From an uncultured Bacteroidota bacterium (GTDB lineage Bacteria; Bacteroidota; Bacteroidia; Bacteroidales; UBA12077): DNA of 64,000 bases. The notes under the pieces were generated by a model that was not told where the DNA came from, ran no database searches, and saw only the letters and a list, made by a program, of their open reading frames with translations. Below are positions 27,201 to 36,807 of the stretch, piece by piece. The stretch covers positions 22,877 through 86,876 of the forward strand of contig CAJXLK010000016.1 in assembly GCA_913055635.1 (NCBI GenBank). Reading direction: 5' to 3'. Each line of letters starts with the position of its first letter. Position 1 is the stretch's first letter. Made by a program: the position numbers and the translations under genes.

Positions 27201-27284
27201 AACATTGGGTTTTTGGTTAAACAATTGGTTTTTAGAAAAATAAGATTTTTAATTGTTGCCTCATTGATTTTTTCCTGGCTTATT

Positions 27285-28961
27285 CTAATGTCCGTTTTGC
27301 CGGAGCCTTATTGTATTGTGATTCCCTTTTTGACGGGTGTGCGCCTTATTTCCGACACCCTGCTGAATGATCCGGATCTCATTGAACCGACCCTTCATCC
27401 TGTCTTTGGTGAGTCTCCTGGTCCTACTTGTTTGATAGGCGGCTCCACTTTGGATGATCACCGCCTCATTGGAGCCTCCTTGCTGCAATAGGGTGATTTC
27501 ATTAGCCTGGCCTGTTTGAAGGATTATGCCCCGGTTGTTGCTGCCTTTGCTTCGGGTATGGGACCGATTTCTTTGGCCAAGCTGTAGCGATTGCACATGG
27601 GTATTGTATGCTTCCATAATGTTAATGATGGAAATGTTGTCCTGACCCTGCTGTATTTGCTGGCTTGTCGAGGGTATTGGTTTATCGTCGGTTTGCCGGT
27701 TGTTCCCTTTTAGGATGGCCCGGGCCTGGTTCCCCTGTCCTTGCTGTAGCTGGAGCGATCTCAGGTTGCTGCCCACCTGGCGAATATGGGCACTGTTGTT
27801 TTGGCCTTGCTGGAGGATTCTTCCAAGCTTGTTTTGTCCCTGTTTATCTCTGGAGGTTTGGGGTGAACCTATGGTCATGCGGTTGTTTTGGCTGAAGACC
27901 GGGTGGTTGGCCTTAAAGGCTTCCAGCCATTGAATGGCCGAATGCGGGGTTGATTTATTGACCTGAAGCTCCCGGGAATTGGGATTATACTTTACCATGT
28001 CGCCGGGTTTAAGCTGAAGGGGTTGTTGGCGTGCCTGAATGTTGAGTTTGATTTTTCCCGATGAAAGGTAAACCCGGGATTGCTCCTGACCTGTGCTCAC
28101 GTCGAATCGGGTACCCAGGACTTCAACCCTTAAATCGGGGGTTACCACCGAAAATTTGATCACCTGGCCCTGGCGTTGTTTTTGTTGGACATAGAAAAAG
28201 GCTTCTCCCTCCAGCTCCACCCTCCGGTGCGGTCGCTCTTGCCACCGGGCATGATAGGCGATCTTTGTTTGTTCATTCATATATACCGTGGAGCCATCGG
28301 GCAAAACAACTTTTTTGCGTTGATTTTTTCCAGTGCGGTAATGAATGGTTTTTTCCCGGTCTGTTTGATGCGGCTTTTCCTCTGGTCTGTAGGATTGAGC
28401 CGTATTGACCCCCTGATCCGGTGAATGGTTAAATGCCGGGCTGGGATGGCCCGCAGTGTCGATAATCAGGGTTTTACGCTCTGGTTTTCGACTCCGGGCT
28501 GCAGGTTTTTGAACTTCTCCGGGAATGAAGGGGAAAGTTTCGGATGCGGTGCCCGGTGATTTAACAACAGCCGGCTGTGCTGGAGTTGTTTCCTGTTTTG
28601 CATCATAGGTTGTATAACGACCAATTCCCAGCATGAACATGACCAACAAACTGGCGGCTGCTTTCATCAAAAAACCATTGGAGAGGTGGACAGGACCACG
28701 TTTTTTCCGCCCCATTTGACGGTCAAAGTATTCAGAAATTTCCATAAACCCTTCATCCATTTCTTCCCGGCTGACCCTCACCTGGTGGGGTTGTAAATCC
28801 AGAAGAATTTTGCGGGCCTCTTTCATCTTTTCTCGCATATTGGGGCTGTTTCTCCACCAATGGTTCCAGAAATTTTCATCCTCCCGGCTGTTTCCAAAAA
28901 CCCAATGACGGAATCCCTCGTCAAGCAACAAATCTTCTATGTGATGGGGGCGTTTACGCAT
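27285..28961 (-). CDS. FecR-family anti-sigma protein fused to curlin-like repeats
   Basis: The 558-residue protein has a cytoplasmic anti-sigma-like N-terminus (residues 1-95), one transmembrane helix (~99-114, MKAAASLLVMFMLGIG), a variable linker, and a FecR domain (~207-310) with KKVVLPDGSTVYMNEQTKI, VELEGEAFFYV and VEVLGTRFDVS. Instead of the usual Bacteroidota C-terminal domain (DUF4974), residues ~375-558 are about ten curlin-like turns (LQQGQNNSAHIRQVGSN, LQTGQANEITLLQQGGSNEA, IIQQGVGNKAHTRQKGN), rich in Arg and Gln. It should hold the divergent ECF sigma factor at the membrane and may read fibre state in the periplasm. It heads the run of three curlin genes. Confidence 0.9.
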   Translation of the reverse strand: MRKRPHHIEDLLLDEGFRHWVFGNSREDENFWNHWWRNSPNMREKMKEARKILLDLQPHQVRVSREEMDEGFMEISEYFDRQMGRKKRGPVHLSNGFLMKAAASLLVMFMLGIGRYTTYDAKQETTPAQPAVVKSPGTASETFPFIPGEVQKPAARSRKPERKTLIIDTAGHPSPAFNHSPDQGVNTAQSYRPEEKPHQTDREKTIHYRTGKNQRKKVVLPDGSTVYMNEQTKIAYHARWQERPHRRVELEGEAFFYVQQKQRQGQVIKFSVVTPDLRVEVLGTRFDVSTGQEQSRVYLSSGKIKLNIQARQQPLQLKPGDMVKYNPNSRELQVNKSTPHSAIQWLEAFKANHPVFSQNNRMTIGSPQTSRDKQGQNKLGRILQQGQNNSAHIRQVGSNLRSLQLQQGQGNQARAILKGNNRQTDDKPIPSTSQQIQQGQDNISIINIMEAYNTHVQSLQLGQRNRSHTRSKGSNNRGIILQTGQANEITLLQQGGSNEAVIIQSGAAYQTSRTRRLTKDRMKGRFNEIRIIQQGVGNKAHTRQKGNHNTIRLRQNGH

Positions 28962-29394
28962 CTGGTTATTTTAATTTGGTCTAAATAAAAAATCTTCACC
29001 CTGTAAAAGGGAATTTTTTCCTTTTTATGGACAGGTGAATCCAAAAAAATTTCAGATAATTTTGTCTTTTATTTGTAAATGGTTGAATATTCGCAAAAAA
29101 AGCTAATGCGCCGGGGCTTTTTGGCCGATTGCTCATGCGAAGTGTTCCCATCCAAGAGACCGTTGTTTATAAAAGATGGGCTTTTTTTGTTCTATTCGGC
29201 TGATAAACAAATTGATAGCTTGACCCCCTAATGTGTTTCAACCATATGCCCTGTTGGATTGTTATACATTGCCTTCCCTGACCATATGAATAACCTGCAG
29301 GGTATGAACCTGAGAAAGCGGAAAGTCAGGGGGTATGCTCTCTGCTTGAGTTCAACCTGATTGCCATCTTTACCATTCTAATAATTCAGTGCTT
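28962..29394. other. Divergent regulatory region, FecR-curlin / ECF sigma
   Basis: A 433-base gap between the divergent anti-sigma and sigma genes. It should contain both promoters, possibly an autoregulated ECF promoter. I found no exact TAnnTTTG box at a good distance and no ORF. Confidence 0.5.
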
Positions 29395-29991
29395 ATGGCG
29401 CGGGAAGCGGTTAACAAGAATGACGATTATTACCTGTGGGAACGTTTCAAAAAGGGGGAACGCTCTGCCCTGAGCCAAATATACTACCAAAATTACCCCG
29501 CCCTTTACAATTATGGATTACGGTTAAGTTCTGATTCTGCCCTTATTAAAGATACCATCCAGGAACTTTTTTTTGACTTGCTATCCAGGCTCACCCGGCT
29601 GGGGCCTACTGACAATATAGCGGTTTATCTGTGGACGGTTTTCCGGCGCAGAATCATTCATAAATTAAAGCAGGCGCGCAACTATTCTTACTGGGACCAT
29701 GAGGATCCGGTTTTTCATGTAGAAGTGGCTGAATCGCCGGAGGACACTATCATTGGCAGGGAACAAGAGGATGCCGTTTCCGGCAGGTTGCGGGATATTT
29801 TGGACGAACTGCCCCCCCGCGAGCGAGAGGCCATTTATCTGAAATATTATCAGAATATGGGTTATAAAGAAATCTCTCAGGTAATGGGGGTAAAGTACAG
29901 TTCGGTGGGAAAGCTCATCTACCGGGCCATGACAACGCTACGGGAACACGGTAAAGTGGGGCTAAAGGGAGCGGATGAACAGCTTTATTAG
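29395..29991 (+). CDS. ECF-type RNA polymerase sigma-70 factor
   Basis: The 198-residue sigma factor has region 2 (~20-95, ALSQIYYQNYPALYNYGLRL and IQELFFDLLSRLTRL) and region 4 (~140-190, ELPPREREAIYLKYYQNMGY and EISQVMGVKYSSVGKLIYRA), the layout of Bacteroidota ECF factors that pair with FecR anti-sigmas. It probably directs transcription of the curlin operon and is held by the divergently encoded FecR-curlin protein. The ATG at 29395 is preferred to a GTG two codons upstream. Confidence 0.92.
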   Translation: MAREAVNKNDDYYLWERFKKGERSALSQIYYQNYPALYNYGLRLSSDSALIKDTIQELFFDLLSRLTRLGPTDNIAVYLWTVFRRRIIHKLKQARNYSYWDHEDPVFHVEVAESPEDTIIGREQEDAVSGRLRDILDELPPREREAIYLKYYQNMGYKEISQVMGVKYSSVGKLIYRAMTTLREHGKVGLKGADEQLY

Positions 29992-30181
29992 GGGGTTCAA
30001 TTATTCTGATGAATGTTCCGGGCATCGCCTTGCCCTTTTTCAGGCCGGTGGTTGAGTTTGACGGGGGAGAACAGGCGAAAGTTCCACGCTCAGGTTCTTT
30101 GCTGGTATTTTCATCTATTCCATCCATGGAGATATGTATCAAAATGCCGCCCAGTCCCGTATAAACTCTTAAATCTTTTAT

Positions 30182-31372
30182 ATGCAACGTCAGTACACAA
30201 GCCTGCTCTTCTTCGTTATATTGTTTTTTTCGGGGCTAGGTGCTCATGGGATTGAATTTGCCCGCCTTATTGATCCTTCTTCCTGTCAAATGGCAGATTC
30301 TCCGGATAATAGAAGCCACGAGCTGGCCATCAGCGAGCCCCGGTTGATGGACAAGGGCATAACCCAGGCCCGTTTTTCTGTAGATTTTCAGAATCCCCGG
30401 GGGCGGGAGATACAGCATGGTGGGTTTTGTTGGTCGCGTGAAAGCACCCCTAACCGAAAAGACCATTTCGTGAGGTTGCAGGTGGGAGCAGAAGGGTTCA
30501 GCGGGGAGCTCAGCCAGCTGAAGAAGGCAACGGTGTACTATGTCCGGGCATATGTGATGGCCGATTCAGCAATTTTTTATGGAAAGCAGCACATTTTCAC
30601 GACCCATGGATTTTTCAACGGCGCCCGAATCCCCCTGACCTATGTTGAGGGAGGAACCTTCCAAATGGGCTGCACTGCAGAGACCAACAATTGTTACGGC
30701 GATGAGACACCGGTACATCGGGTTCAGGTGAGAGATTTTCGCATCAGCCCCTATGAAGTCACCTGCAATCAGTATTGCGCTTTTCTGAACCAATCGGCCA
30801 TTTCATCCAGGGGAACCATTGGGGAGCGCATGTATGTTGACATCATGGACTCAGATGCTTTAATCCGCTATTCAGGTGGCAAGTTCATTCCCAACCCGGG
30901 GAAAGGCGATCATCCCATGACCGAGGTCACCTGGTACGGGGCCCAGGCCTTTTGCGAATGGCTGGGCGGACGCCTGCCCACAGAAGCCGAGTGGGAGTAT
31001 GCGGCACGTGGAGGCGCACAGCAGCCCGATTATAAATACAGCGGGTCCGATCAACTCAAAGACGTAGGGTGGTTCAATGGCAATTCCGGTCAACAAACCC
31101 ACCCGGTCGGCCAAAAAGCCCCCAATGAACTGGGCCTCTATGATATGAGCGGAAACGTCTGGGAGTGGTGCTATGATTGGTATGGGTTTGATTATTACGG
31201 GAATAGTCCCGTCAGCCAGCCGATGGGGCCGAATAAAGGCTCGGCCAAGGTGATCCGCGGCGGCGCCTGGAATATGGACCCCTGGAATTGCCGAATATCC
31301 AACCGGTATAACCGTTCACCCAAGATCACCTATAAATATTACGGTTTTCGCCTGGTGATCCCGGAGGGTTAA
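30182..31372 (+). CDS. Exported FGE-sulfatase (SUMF1) domain protein
   Basis: The 396-residue protein has a signal peptide (LLFFVILFFSGLGAHG), an N-terminal ~110-residue beta-rich region resembling a fibronectin-type strand set (TVYYVRAYVMADSAIFYGKQ), and a formylglycine-generating-enzyme-like domain from ~150 with FQMGCTAE, YEVTCNQYCAFLN, RLPTEAEWEYAARGG, LGLYDMSGNVWEWCYDWYG and KVIRGGAWN. In this phylum such domains often bind ligands or have structural roles rather than maturing sulfatases; none is encoded nearby. It may belong to the regulon of the neighbouring sigma factor, but nothing in the sequence proves this. Confidence 0.87.
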   Translation: MQRQYTSLLFFVILFFSGLGAHGIEFARLIDPSSCQMADSPDNRSHELAISEPRLMDKGITQARFSVDFQNPRGREIQHGGFCWSRESTPNRKDHFVRLQVGAEGFSGELSQLKKATVYYVRAYVMADSAIFYGKQHIFTTHGFFNGARIPLTYVEGGTFQMGCTAETNNCYGDETPVHRVQVRDFRISPYEVTCNQYCAFLNQSAISSRGTIGERMYVDIMDSDALIRYSGGKFIPNPGKGDHPMTEVTWYGAQAFCEWLGGRLPTEAEWEYAARGGAQQPDYKYSGSDQLKDVGWFNGNSGQQTHPVGQKAPNELGLYDMSGNVWEWCYDWYGFDYYGNSPVSQPMGPNKGSAKVIRGGAWNMDPWNCRISNRYNRSPKITYKYYGFRLVIPEG

Positions 31373-31492
31373 AAAATAACCCTGCCGGTGAATCTTCTTT
31401 TTATGGGGCTTTAAATTATTTTAACTTTTGCTTCATTGCGATCCGCCGATTCCTTTATTACTTCGATACAGTCAAACCATAACTAATATTTT

Positions 31493-31969
31493 ATGAGAAG
31501 CATGCGAATTGTACAATTGTTGGCAGTTGTGTTGATGTTTGGAATCGCTACCGGTGCGAGTGCCCAAAATGTTCAGCCCATCAACAGCCAGCAGCAAAAG
31601 AACATTGAAGTTTCTGACCAGGAGTTGCAGACTTTTGCAAAGATTATGCAGGAAGTGCGCAAAGAGCAGAAGGCTACGCAGGGGGTGATGCTGAAAGCCA
31701 TCAAGGACAACGGACTTGATGTTAAGCGGTACCAGGAAATTGCCCGCGCCAAGCGAAAAGGCCAGAATGCCCAGATGAGTGATAAGGAGAAAAAAGCTTA
31801 TCAGGCTGTTCAAAAGGTTATGAAAAAAGAACAGCAGAAGATGCGCAAAAAGATGAATTCCATCTTGCAGAAGTACTCAATGAAGCGCAGAAGATACGTG
31901 CGCATCAGCCGGGCCCTTCAAAGGGATAAACAGTTGCAGAAGCGCCTTCAGGAACTTCGTAAAAAATGA
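31493..31969 (+). CDS. Exported DUF4168-type protein
   Basis: The 158-residue protein has a signal peptide (IVQLLAVVLMFGIATGASAQ) and a highly charged helical body typical of DUF4168 (VSDQELQTFAKIMQEVRKEQ, YQEIARAKRKGQNAQMSDKE). The C-terminal third is strongly basic (KKMNSILQKYSMKRRRYVRI). It is periplasmic, with unknown function. A near-match -7 box (TAACTTTTG, ~31422) lies about 65 bases upstream. Confidence 0.78.
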   Translation: MRSMRIVQLLAVVLMFGIATGASAQNVQPINSQQQKNIEVSDQELQTFAKIMQEVRKEQKATQGVMLKAIKDNGLDVKRYQEIARAKRKGQNAQMSDKEKKAYQAVQKVMKKEQQKMRKKMNSILQKYSMKRRRYVRISRALQRDKQLQKRLQELRKK

Positions 31970-32288
31970 AAGCCCTAGCGCAATAAGGCCGCAGCATATG
32001 TCTCCATTGTTAAGCTTTTATTTGTGAAAAAACAATTCCGGGAGTTTGAAACCCGGATAAATTTATGTGGGGCATATGATGCGGCTTTATTTTATCTTTC
32101 CATTCCCCTCCCTGGACCTGACTGCCTCATTCAATCCCCGTTGTTTGAGAGAAATTGTATCATTCTTTTTTTGAGCGGAATCATCCCCGTCCGCGGAGGT
32201 TGGCTTTTTGTTGAAGACCGCCCCGGGGCGATATTATTTAGAAGGTTTATATATTAGGGATCACCGGGCACATCGGGCAGCAGAATTT
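31970..32288. other. Intergenic region, no supported gene
   Basis: About 320 bases between the DUF4168 gene and the promoter of the next gene. A frame at 32024-32257 shows no protein features. No repeat was seen. Confidence 0.45.
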
Positions 32289-32318
32289 TTTGTTCGTGAT
32301 GGGCCATCTTTATATTTG
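32289..32318 (+). promoter_or_regulatory. Bacteroidota-type promoter of the DUF362 gene
   Basis: A -33 box TTTG (32289-32292) and -7 box TATATTTG (32311-32318) are separated by 18 bases, close to the TTTG/TAnnTTTG consensus of this phylum. The start codon is 49 bases further on. Confidence 0.65.
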
Positions 32319-32367
32319 CAGGATGGATTTGGAATCAATGGAGTTGTAGACAAAAAGTTTGTAAATT

Positions 32368-33432
32368 ATGTCATCTGCCGTTTATTTTTCTTCACTCAGG
32401 AATAAAACCCAAAAGAGTCCTTTGGATAAAATCAATCAATTGTTGGGCCATATAAAGGTTCAGCAGGTCTATGAGCGACATGAGCTGGTGGCCGTAAAGG
32501 TTCATTTTGGTGAGTTGGGCAATACCGCCTACCTCAGGCCTGTTCTGTTGAGGCCGGTTATAGGGGCGTTAAAGGAACTTGGTGCCAAGCCCTATTTGAC
32601 CGATACCAATACCCTTTACATTGGCATGCGCACCAATACGGTAGATCATCTGTATTGCGCCCACTGGAATGGATTTAATTATTCCACCCTTCAGGTGCCG
32701 GTGGTTATTGCCGATGGTTTGAGGGGGGAGAATACCCGTGAAGTAGACCTGACCCTGGAAGGCCAGCCAAAGGTTCATCTGGCCACCGATGTGCTCCATG
32801 CCGACGCCATGATGGTGGTCAGCCATTTTAAGGGTCATATGCTTACGGGCATTGGCGGGGCCATCAAAAACCTCTCTATGGGATGTGCCAGTCGTCAGGG
32901 CAAACTGGATATGCACAGTGAGTCGCGCCCATCGGTGAACCAGGATTTATGTACCGGTTGCAAGAAATGCCAGGCCCATTGTCAGGAAAAGGCCATTGAA
33001 ATCGGTCAGAAAGCCTATATAACGGAGCATTGTGTAGGTTGTTCCCGCTGCATCGCGGTTTGTCCCGAGGGAGCCATTCAGATTAACTGGAATGCCTCTT
33101 CCGATAGCGTTCAGAAGAAGATGGCCTATTACGCCTACGGGGTTCAACAAAATTTTCCCTCCAAAATCCTTTATGTCAATGTGGTTACCAATGTAGCCCC
33201 GGGATGCGATTGTGATCCGGCCAATGATCAACCCGTGGTCCCTGACATCGGTTACCTGGCCTCAACCGACCCGGTTGCCCTTGACCGGGCCTCCTACGAC
33301 CTGGTCAAAAAAGCCAATGGAGGGAGTGATCCCTTTCACGAACATTATCCCCGGGTGAATCCGGTAGCCCAGCTTTCCTATGCCGAAGAAATAGGAAGCG
33401 GCACCAATCAGTATGATTTGATCGAGATATAA
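32368..33432 (+). CDS. DUF362 protein with internal 2[4Fe-4S] ferredoxin domain
   Basis: The 354-residue protein has a DUF362 core split by a ferredoxin module. KVHFGELGNTAYLRP and HADAMMVVSHFKGH are the N-terminal core. CTGCKKCQAHCQEKAIEIG and CVGCSRCIAVCPEGAIQI (~190-240) bind two [4Fe-4S] clusters. CDCDPANDQPVVPDIGYLAS and DPVALDRASYDLV complete the core. It is a cytoplasmic redox protein, perhaps linked to ferredoxin metabolism, with unknown partner. It has its own promoter and converges with the next gene two bases after its stop. Confidence 0.9.
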   Translation: MSSAVYFSSLRNKTQKSPLDKINQLLGHIKVQQVYERHELVAVKVHFGELGNTAYLRPVLLRPVIGALKELGAKPYLTDTNTLYIGMRTNTVDHLYCAHWNGFNYSTLQVPVVIADGLRGENTREVDLTLEGQPKVHLATDVLHADAMMVVSHFKGHMLTGIGGAIKNLSMGCASRQGKLDMHSESRPSVNQDLCTGCKKCQAHCQEKAIEIGQKAYITEHCVGCSRCIAVCPEGAIQINWNASSDSVQKKMAYYAYGVQQNFPSKILYVNVVTNVAPGCDCDPANDQPVVPDIGYLASTDPVALDRASYDLVKKANGGSDPFHEHYPRVNPVAQLSYAEEIGSGTNQYDLIEI

Positions 33433-33434
33433 CT

Positions 33435-33905
33435 TTAAAGGTAGCCCTTTTCACTCAAACGCCCCTTCTCGTCTTCTTCCTTTAAATACCGGGTGGTGGT
33501 TACTTCCACATCACATCCGTAATCCTTGAGGTGTTCCATTTGCTGCTCCAATAAGCTGTTGTGGAAAAAATTGATGATGAGCTTCTTGTCCCAGTGCCGC
33601 GATTTTTCCTTGACCATTTCATAATAGTCGTACCGTTCCTTTTCGGTATAAGCATCTAAAAGCGACAAACGCTCAAAGGCTTTGAGTTCAATCTCTTCAA
33701 AGATGACCCCGGAGATCATCAGAAAAATATCGTCCATGATGCTGTCCCTGCCTGGAAACCAAAGCCATTCATTCCTTCTGTGTATTTCTTTGAGGATTAA
33801 CACCGGCCGGTCGTTTTCAGAGAGAAAAATCTGATATTCAGGCAATACACCTCCGTTGCACAATTTACAAGTACCGATCAGTACCTGTGCTGTATATTTA
33901 TCCAT
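33435..33905 (-). CDS. Hypothetical protein with N-terminal CxxC
   Basis: The 156-residue protein starts MDKYTAQVLIGTCKLCNGG. The CxxC pair at residues 13-16 could bind metal, but there is no second pair, so this is weak. The rest is mixed alpha/beta and charged, with no signal or membrane segment. I do not recognise the family. It converges tail-to-tail with the DUF362 gene. Confidence 0.7.
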   Translation of the reverse strand: MDKYTAQVLIGTCKLCNGGVLPEYQIFLSENDRPVLILKEIHRRNEWLWFPGRDSIMDDIFLMISGVIFEEIELKAFERLSLLDAYTEKERYDYYEMVKEKSRHWDKKLIINFFHNSLLEQQMEHLKDYGCDVEVTTTRYLKEEDEKGRLSEKGYL

Positions 33906-34367
33906 AAATCTACATTATTTTCCCAAAGCTTCTAATTTAATAATAGTTGACTCCTTTACAAAAAACTCCGGTTCATTTTAACCGTTCCTCTGCGCCATTC
34001 CTCAGGGAAAACACGATTCCTCCCATGGTTTGATCAGGTGATTTTACCTAAAATGCTTCTTCGGATGGGGGGTTTTTACCCAATCAATCGGATGAAGGAC
34101 AGGAGTTGTTTTAATATTCTGTTTTTTAGTGCTTTATAAGTTTTGTGTTTCAACATTTCACCATTGATTTTCATTTGGTTGGACGGGATTGTTTGAATCA
34201 GCCTTGCACATATCGTTCAATGCTATTGGGGGTTGATCGGCGGATTTGAGTACTTTCAGGTCTTTTATTCTTTTAATTGGGAACCGCAAAATAATCAGAG
34301 CCTTAGGTATTATTACCCCACTTGTATTTCAGGTATAAACCCCCTTTTACTGATATCACCAGGCACG
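33906..34367. other. Intergenic region upstream of the chemoreceptor
   Basis: About 460 AT-rich bases with no supported gene or repeat. It separates a minus-strand hypothetical gene from the chemoreceptor promoter. Confidence 0.45.
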
Positions 34368-34375
34368 TATATTTG
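34368..34375 (+). promoter_or_regulatory. Putative -7 box of the chemoreceptor gene
   Basis: TATATTTG matches TAnnTTTG and lies 130 bases before the ATG, giving a long 5' leader. The -33 region has only a partial match (CTTTTAC). Confidence 0.45.
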
Positions 34376-34505
34376 AGATACAACAAAATACATAAAATAA
34401 AACCGGATCCAGCCCGACCGGAAGCCGTTGTTTGGGTTCAGTCGCTGGCTGAAAATGTTGATTAACAGCTAACAATAGTCATCTTCTCATCCAAAACCAA
34501 TTTTT

Positions 34506-36707
34506 ATGAAGTGGAAAGATCTTAAACTAGGTAGAAAATTTTTACTGGCCTTTGGTTTGGTCATTGCATTGATGGTCCTGGTAGCCTATTGGGCCATCAA
34601 TGGCATTGGAGGCATTGTGAACAATGCCGAAGAGGTCATTCATGGCAATGAGCTACGAACCGAAATGGAAAATAAGTATGTACAGCATTTACAGTGGGCT
34701 CAGGAAGTCAATCAACTGATGACCGATGATGATGTTCAGCAGTTGAATGTTGAGACAGACCACCGTGAATGCGCCTTTGGACAATGGTATTATGGGCAGG
34801 GCCGGGAGCATGCCGAAGAGATAGCCCCGGAATTGAAGCCTTTATTTGACAAGTTAGAACAGCCACACAAGGCTCTGCATGAGTCGGCTATTAAGATCGA
34901 TGAGGCATTTATTCAAGCCAACCGCCAATTAAGCAATCAATTGCGCCAGGCAAAGACCGATCACCTGGCCTGGGCTCATACGGTCAAGGATTATGTGGTG
35001 CGTGACCAGCAGGTGAATCAGATTGATGCCGAGAAAGATCCCCACCAGTGCAATTTTGGGAAGTGGTTTTTTTCACAGCAGATGAAAACCTTCAAGGCCA
35101 ACCATCCTGAGTTTAAGCGTTTGGCCGGGAAGGTGGTCGAACCCCATCGCCAGTTGCATACCCGGGTTAAGACCCTGGAGCAGTACCTGCGCCAGGGCAA
35201 TATTGAGCGGGCCAACCGGTATTACATGAATCAGATTAAACCCCTGGCTTATGATGTTTTGGAGCGCATCGACAAGATGATTGCCTGGAACGAAGCCAAT
35301 CTCGAGGGCATGGATCAGGCCAACCAGATCTATAATACCCAGACCCGCCAACACCTTGACAAGATGGGCAATTTGTTCACCCAGGTAATTGAAGATTCTA
35401 AGGGCTACATCATGACCGACCAGGCCATGCTGGATGAGGCCTCGACCACCCGCAACGGTGTAATTATATTCAGCATTGTTGCAGCTTTGGCGGCCATTCT
35501 TTTGGCAGCTGTCATTGCCCGCGGGCTGATTGTGCCCATCAACAAGGGGGTTCGTTTTGCCCAGGAGATTGCCGCGGGCAATTTGAAGGCTGATATCGAC
35601 GTGTACCAGAAAGATGAGATAGGTACACTGGCTGATGCCCTTCGCAATATGGCCGGCAAACTGAAGGAAATCGTGGCCAATATCCGCACCGGTGCCGACA
35701 ACATCGCTTCGGCCAGCCAGCAGATGAGCTCGAGTTCACAGGAGATGTCACAGGGTTCCAATGAACAGGCCTCTTCCGCCGAAGAAGTCTCTTCCTCAAT
35801 GGAGCAGATGGTCTCAAATATCCAGCAAAATACGGAAAACGCCAAGGAAACCGAAAAGATCTCTTCCAAGGCCGCTCAGAGCATCAAGGAAGGCAACAAG
35901 GCCACCCAAAATTCGGTTGAGTCGATGAAAGAGATTGCAGAAAAGATTTCTATCATCAATGACATCGCCTATCAGACCAATATATTGGCCTTGAACGCGG
36001 CTGTTGAGGCAGCCCGCGCCGGAGAACACGGCAAAGGTTTTGCAGTGGTAGCCGCTGAAGTCAGAAAGCTGGCTGAGCGGAGTTCGGAAGCGGCCAATGA
36101 GATCGATGAAAAATCCAAATCCGGGGTAGAGATTTCTGAAAAGGCCGGTGAGCAACTGGAAGAGATTGTCCCGGAAATTGAGAAGACCTCTCAACTGGTC
36201 CAGGAGATCAATGCCGCCAGCAACGAGATGAGCAGTGGCGCCGATCAGGTGAACAATGCCATTCAGCAGTTGAATCAGGTGACCCAGCAAAACGCTGCTT
36301 CCTCCGAAGAGCTGGCCACCAGTGCCGAGGAGCTTTCCAGTCAGGCCGATCAGCTCAAACAACTGATCGCTTTTTTCGATCTCGAGGAACAAAACCAGGG
36401 GGATTCAGGCCAAACCGTCAAACAGTTCGACTGGAGCAGCCAGCAGCATCATCCCGGCCAGCAGCAATCCGGCTCAGCTGCCTCTGCCAAACCCCACTTT
36501 TCTCATTTGAATCCCCAAAAAAATACCGGTGGTCAAGACTCTACCCATCAACAGACCGCGAAAGGTCAGGGGCAACCAAATCAGCAAAGCAAACAAGGCC
36601 AGCAGCAATCCCCAAACCAGGGGCAACAGCAAGAAACAGGGGCCCAAGGGGTTAACCTCAACATGCGAGAAAACCACAAAAGCGATCAGGACTTTGAGAA
36701 TTACTGA
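34506..36707 (+). CDS. Methyl-accepting chemotaxis protein with two CZB modules
   Basis: The 733-residue receptor has TM1 (~10-32, [20 protein letters not shown]), a ~285-residue periplasmic region, TM2 (~318-342), HAMP, and a signalling hairpin containing the conserved tip [20 protein letters not shown]. The periplasmic region holds two chemoreceptor zinc-binding-like repeats, [12 protein letters not shown]...[12 protein letters not shown] and [12 protein letters not shown]...[12 protein letters not shown], each followed by a PHKALH/PHRQLH motif that supplies the other ligands. The C-terminal ~85 residues are Gln/Gly-rich without the CheR/CheB pentapeptide. No other che gene is in the window. 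Likely ligands are zinc or an oxidant. Confidence 0.92.
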   Translation: MKWKDLKLGRKFLLAFGLVIALMVLVAYWAINGIGGIVNNAEEVIHGNELRTEMENKYVQHLQWAQEVNQLMTDDDVQQLNVETDHRECAFGQWYYGQGREHAEEIAPELKPLFDKLEQPHKALHESAIKIDEAFIQANRQLSNQLRQAKTDHLAWAHTVKDYVVRDQQVNQIDAEKDPHQCNFGKWFFSQQMKTFKANHPEFKRLAGKVVEPHRQLHTRVKTLEQYLRQGNIERANRYYMNQIKPLAYDVLERIDKMIAWNEANLEGMDQANQIYNTQTRQHLDKMGNLFTQVIEDSKGYIMTDQAMLDEASTTRNGVIIFSIVAALAAILLAAVIARGLIVPINKGVRFAQEIAAGNLKADIDVYQKDEIGTLADALRNMAGKLKEIVANIRTGADNIASASQQMSSSSQEMSQGSNEQASSAEEVSSSMEQMVSNIQQNTENAKETEKISSKAAQSIKEGNKATQNSVESMKEIAEKISIINDIAYQTNILALNAAVEAARAGEHGKGFAVVAAEVRKLAERSSEAANEIDEKSKSGVEISEKAGEQLEEIVPEIEKTSQLVQEINAASNEMSSGADQVNNAIQQLNQVTQQNAASSEELATSAEELSSQADQLKQLIAFFDLEEQNQGDSGQTVKQFDWSSQQHHPGQQQSGSAASAKPHFSHLNPQKNTGGQDSTHQQTAKGQGQPNQQSKQGQQQSPNQGQQQETGAQGVNLNMRENHKSDQDFENY

Positions 36708-36747
36708 TCCGGGCTGTCTGGTTTGGTGATGAAAAATACCTTTTGGT

Positions 36748-36788
36748 AAAAAACGGCACGTCAATGCCTCAATGGCGTGCCGTTTTTT
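36748..36788. terminator. Bidirectional intrinsic terminator
   Basis: Arms AAAAAACGGCACG (36748-36760) and CGTGCCGTTTTTT (36776-36788) are perfectly complementary with U-tracts in both directions. It separates the convergent chemoreceptor and mlaD genes. Confidence 0.9.
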
Positions 36789-36807
36789 ATGGCTTTCGTA
36801 GGTTGGT

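Noticed and set aside
27201..27224. TTG start extending the second curlin protein
   Set aside because: The extension is the same shared leader; the signal peptide begins at the ATG at 27200.
30182..31372. SUMF1 protein as T9SS component GldK
   Set aside because: No gldLMN genes follow, and the N-terminal part does not match GldK.
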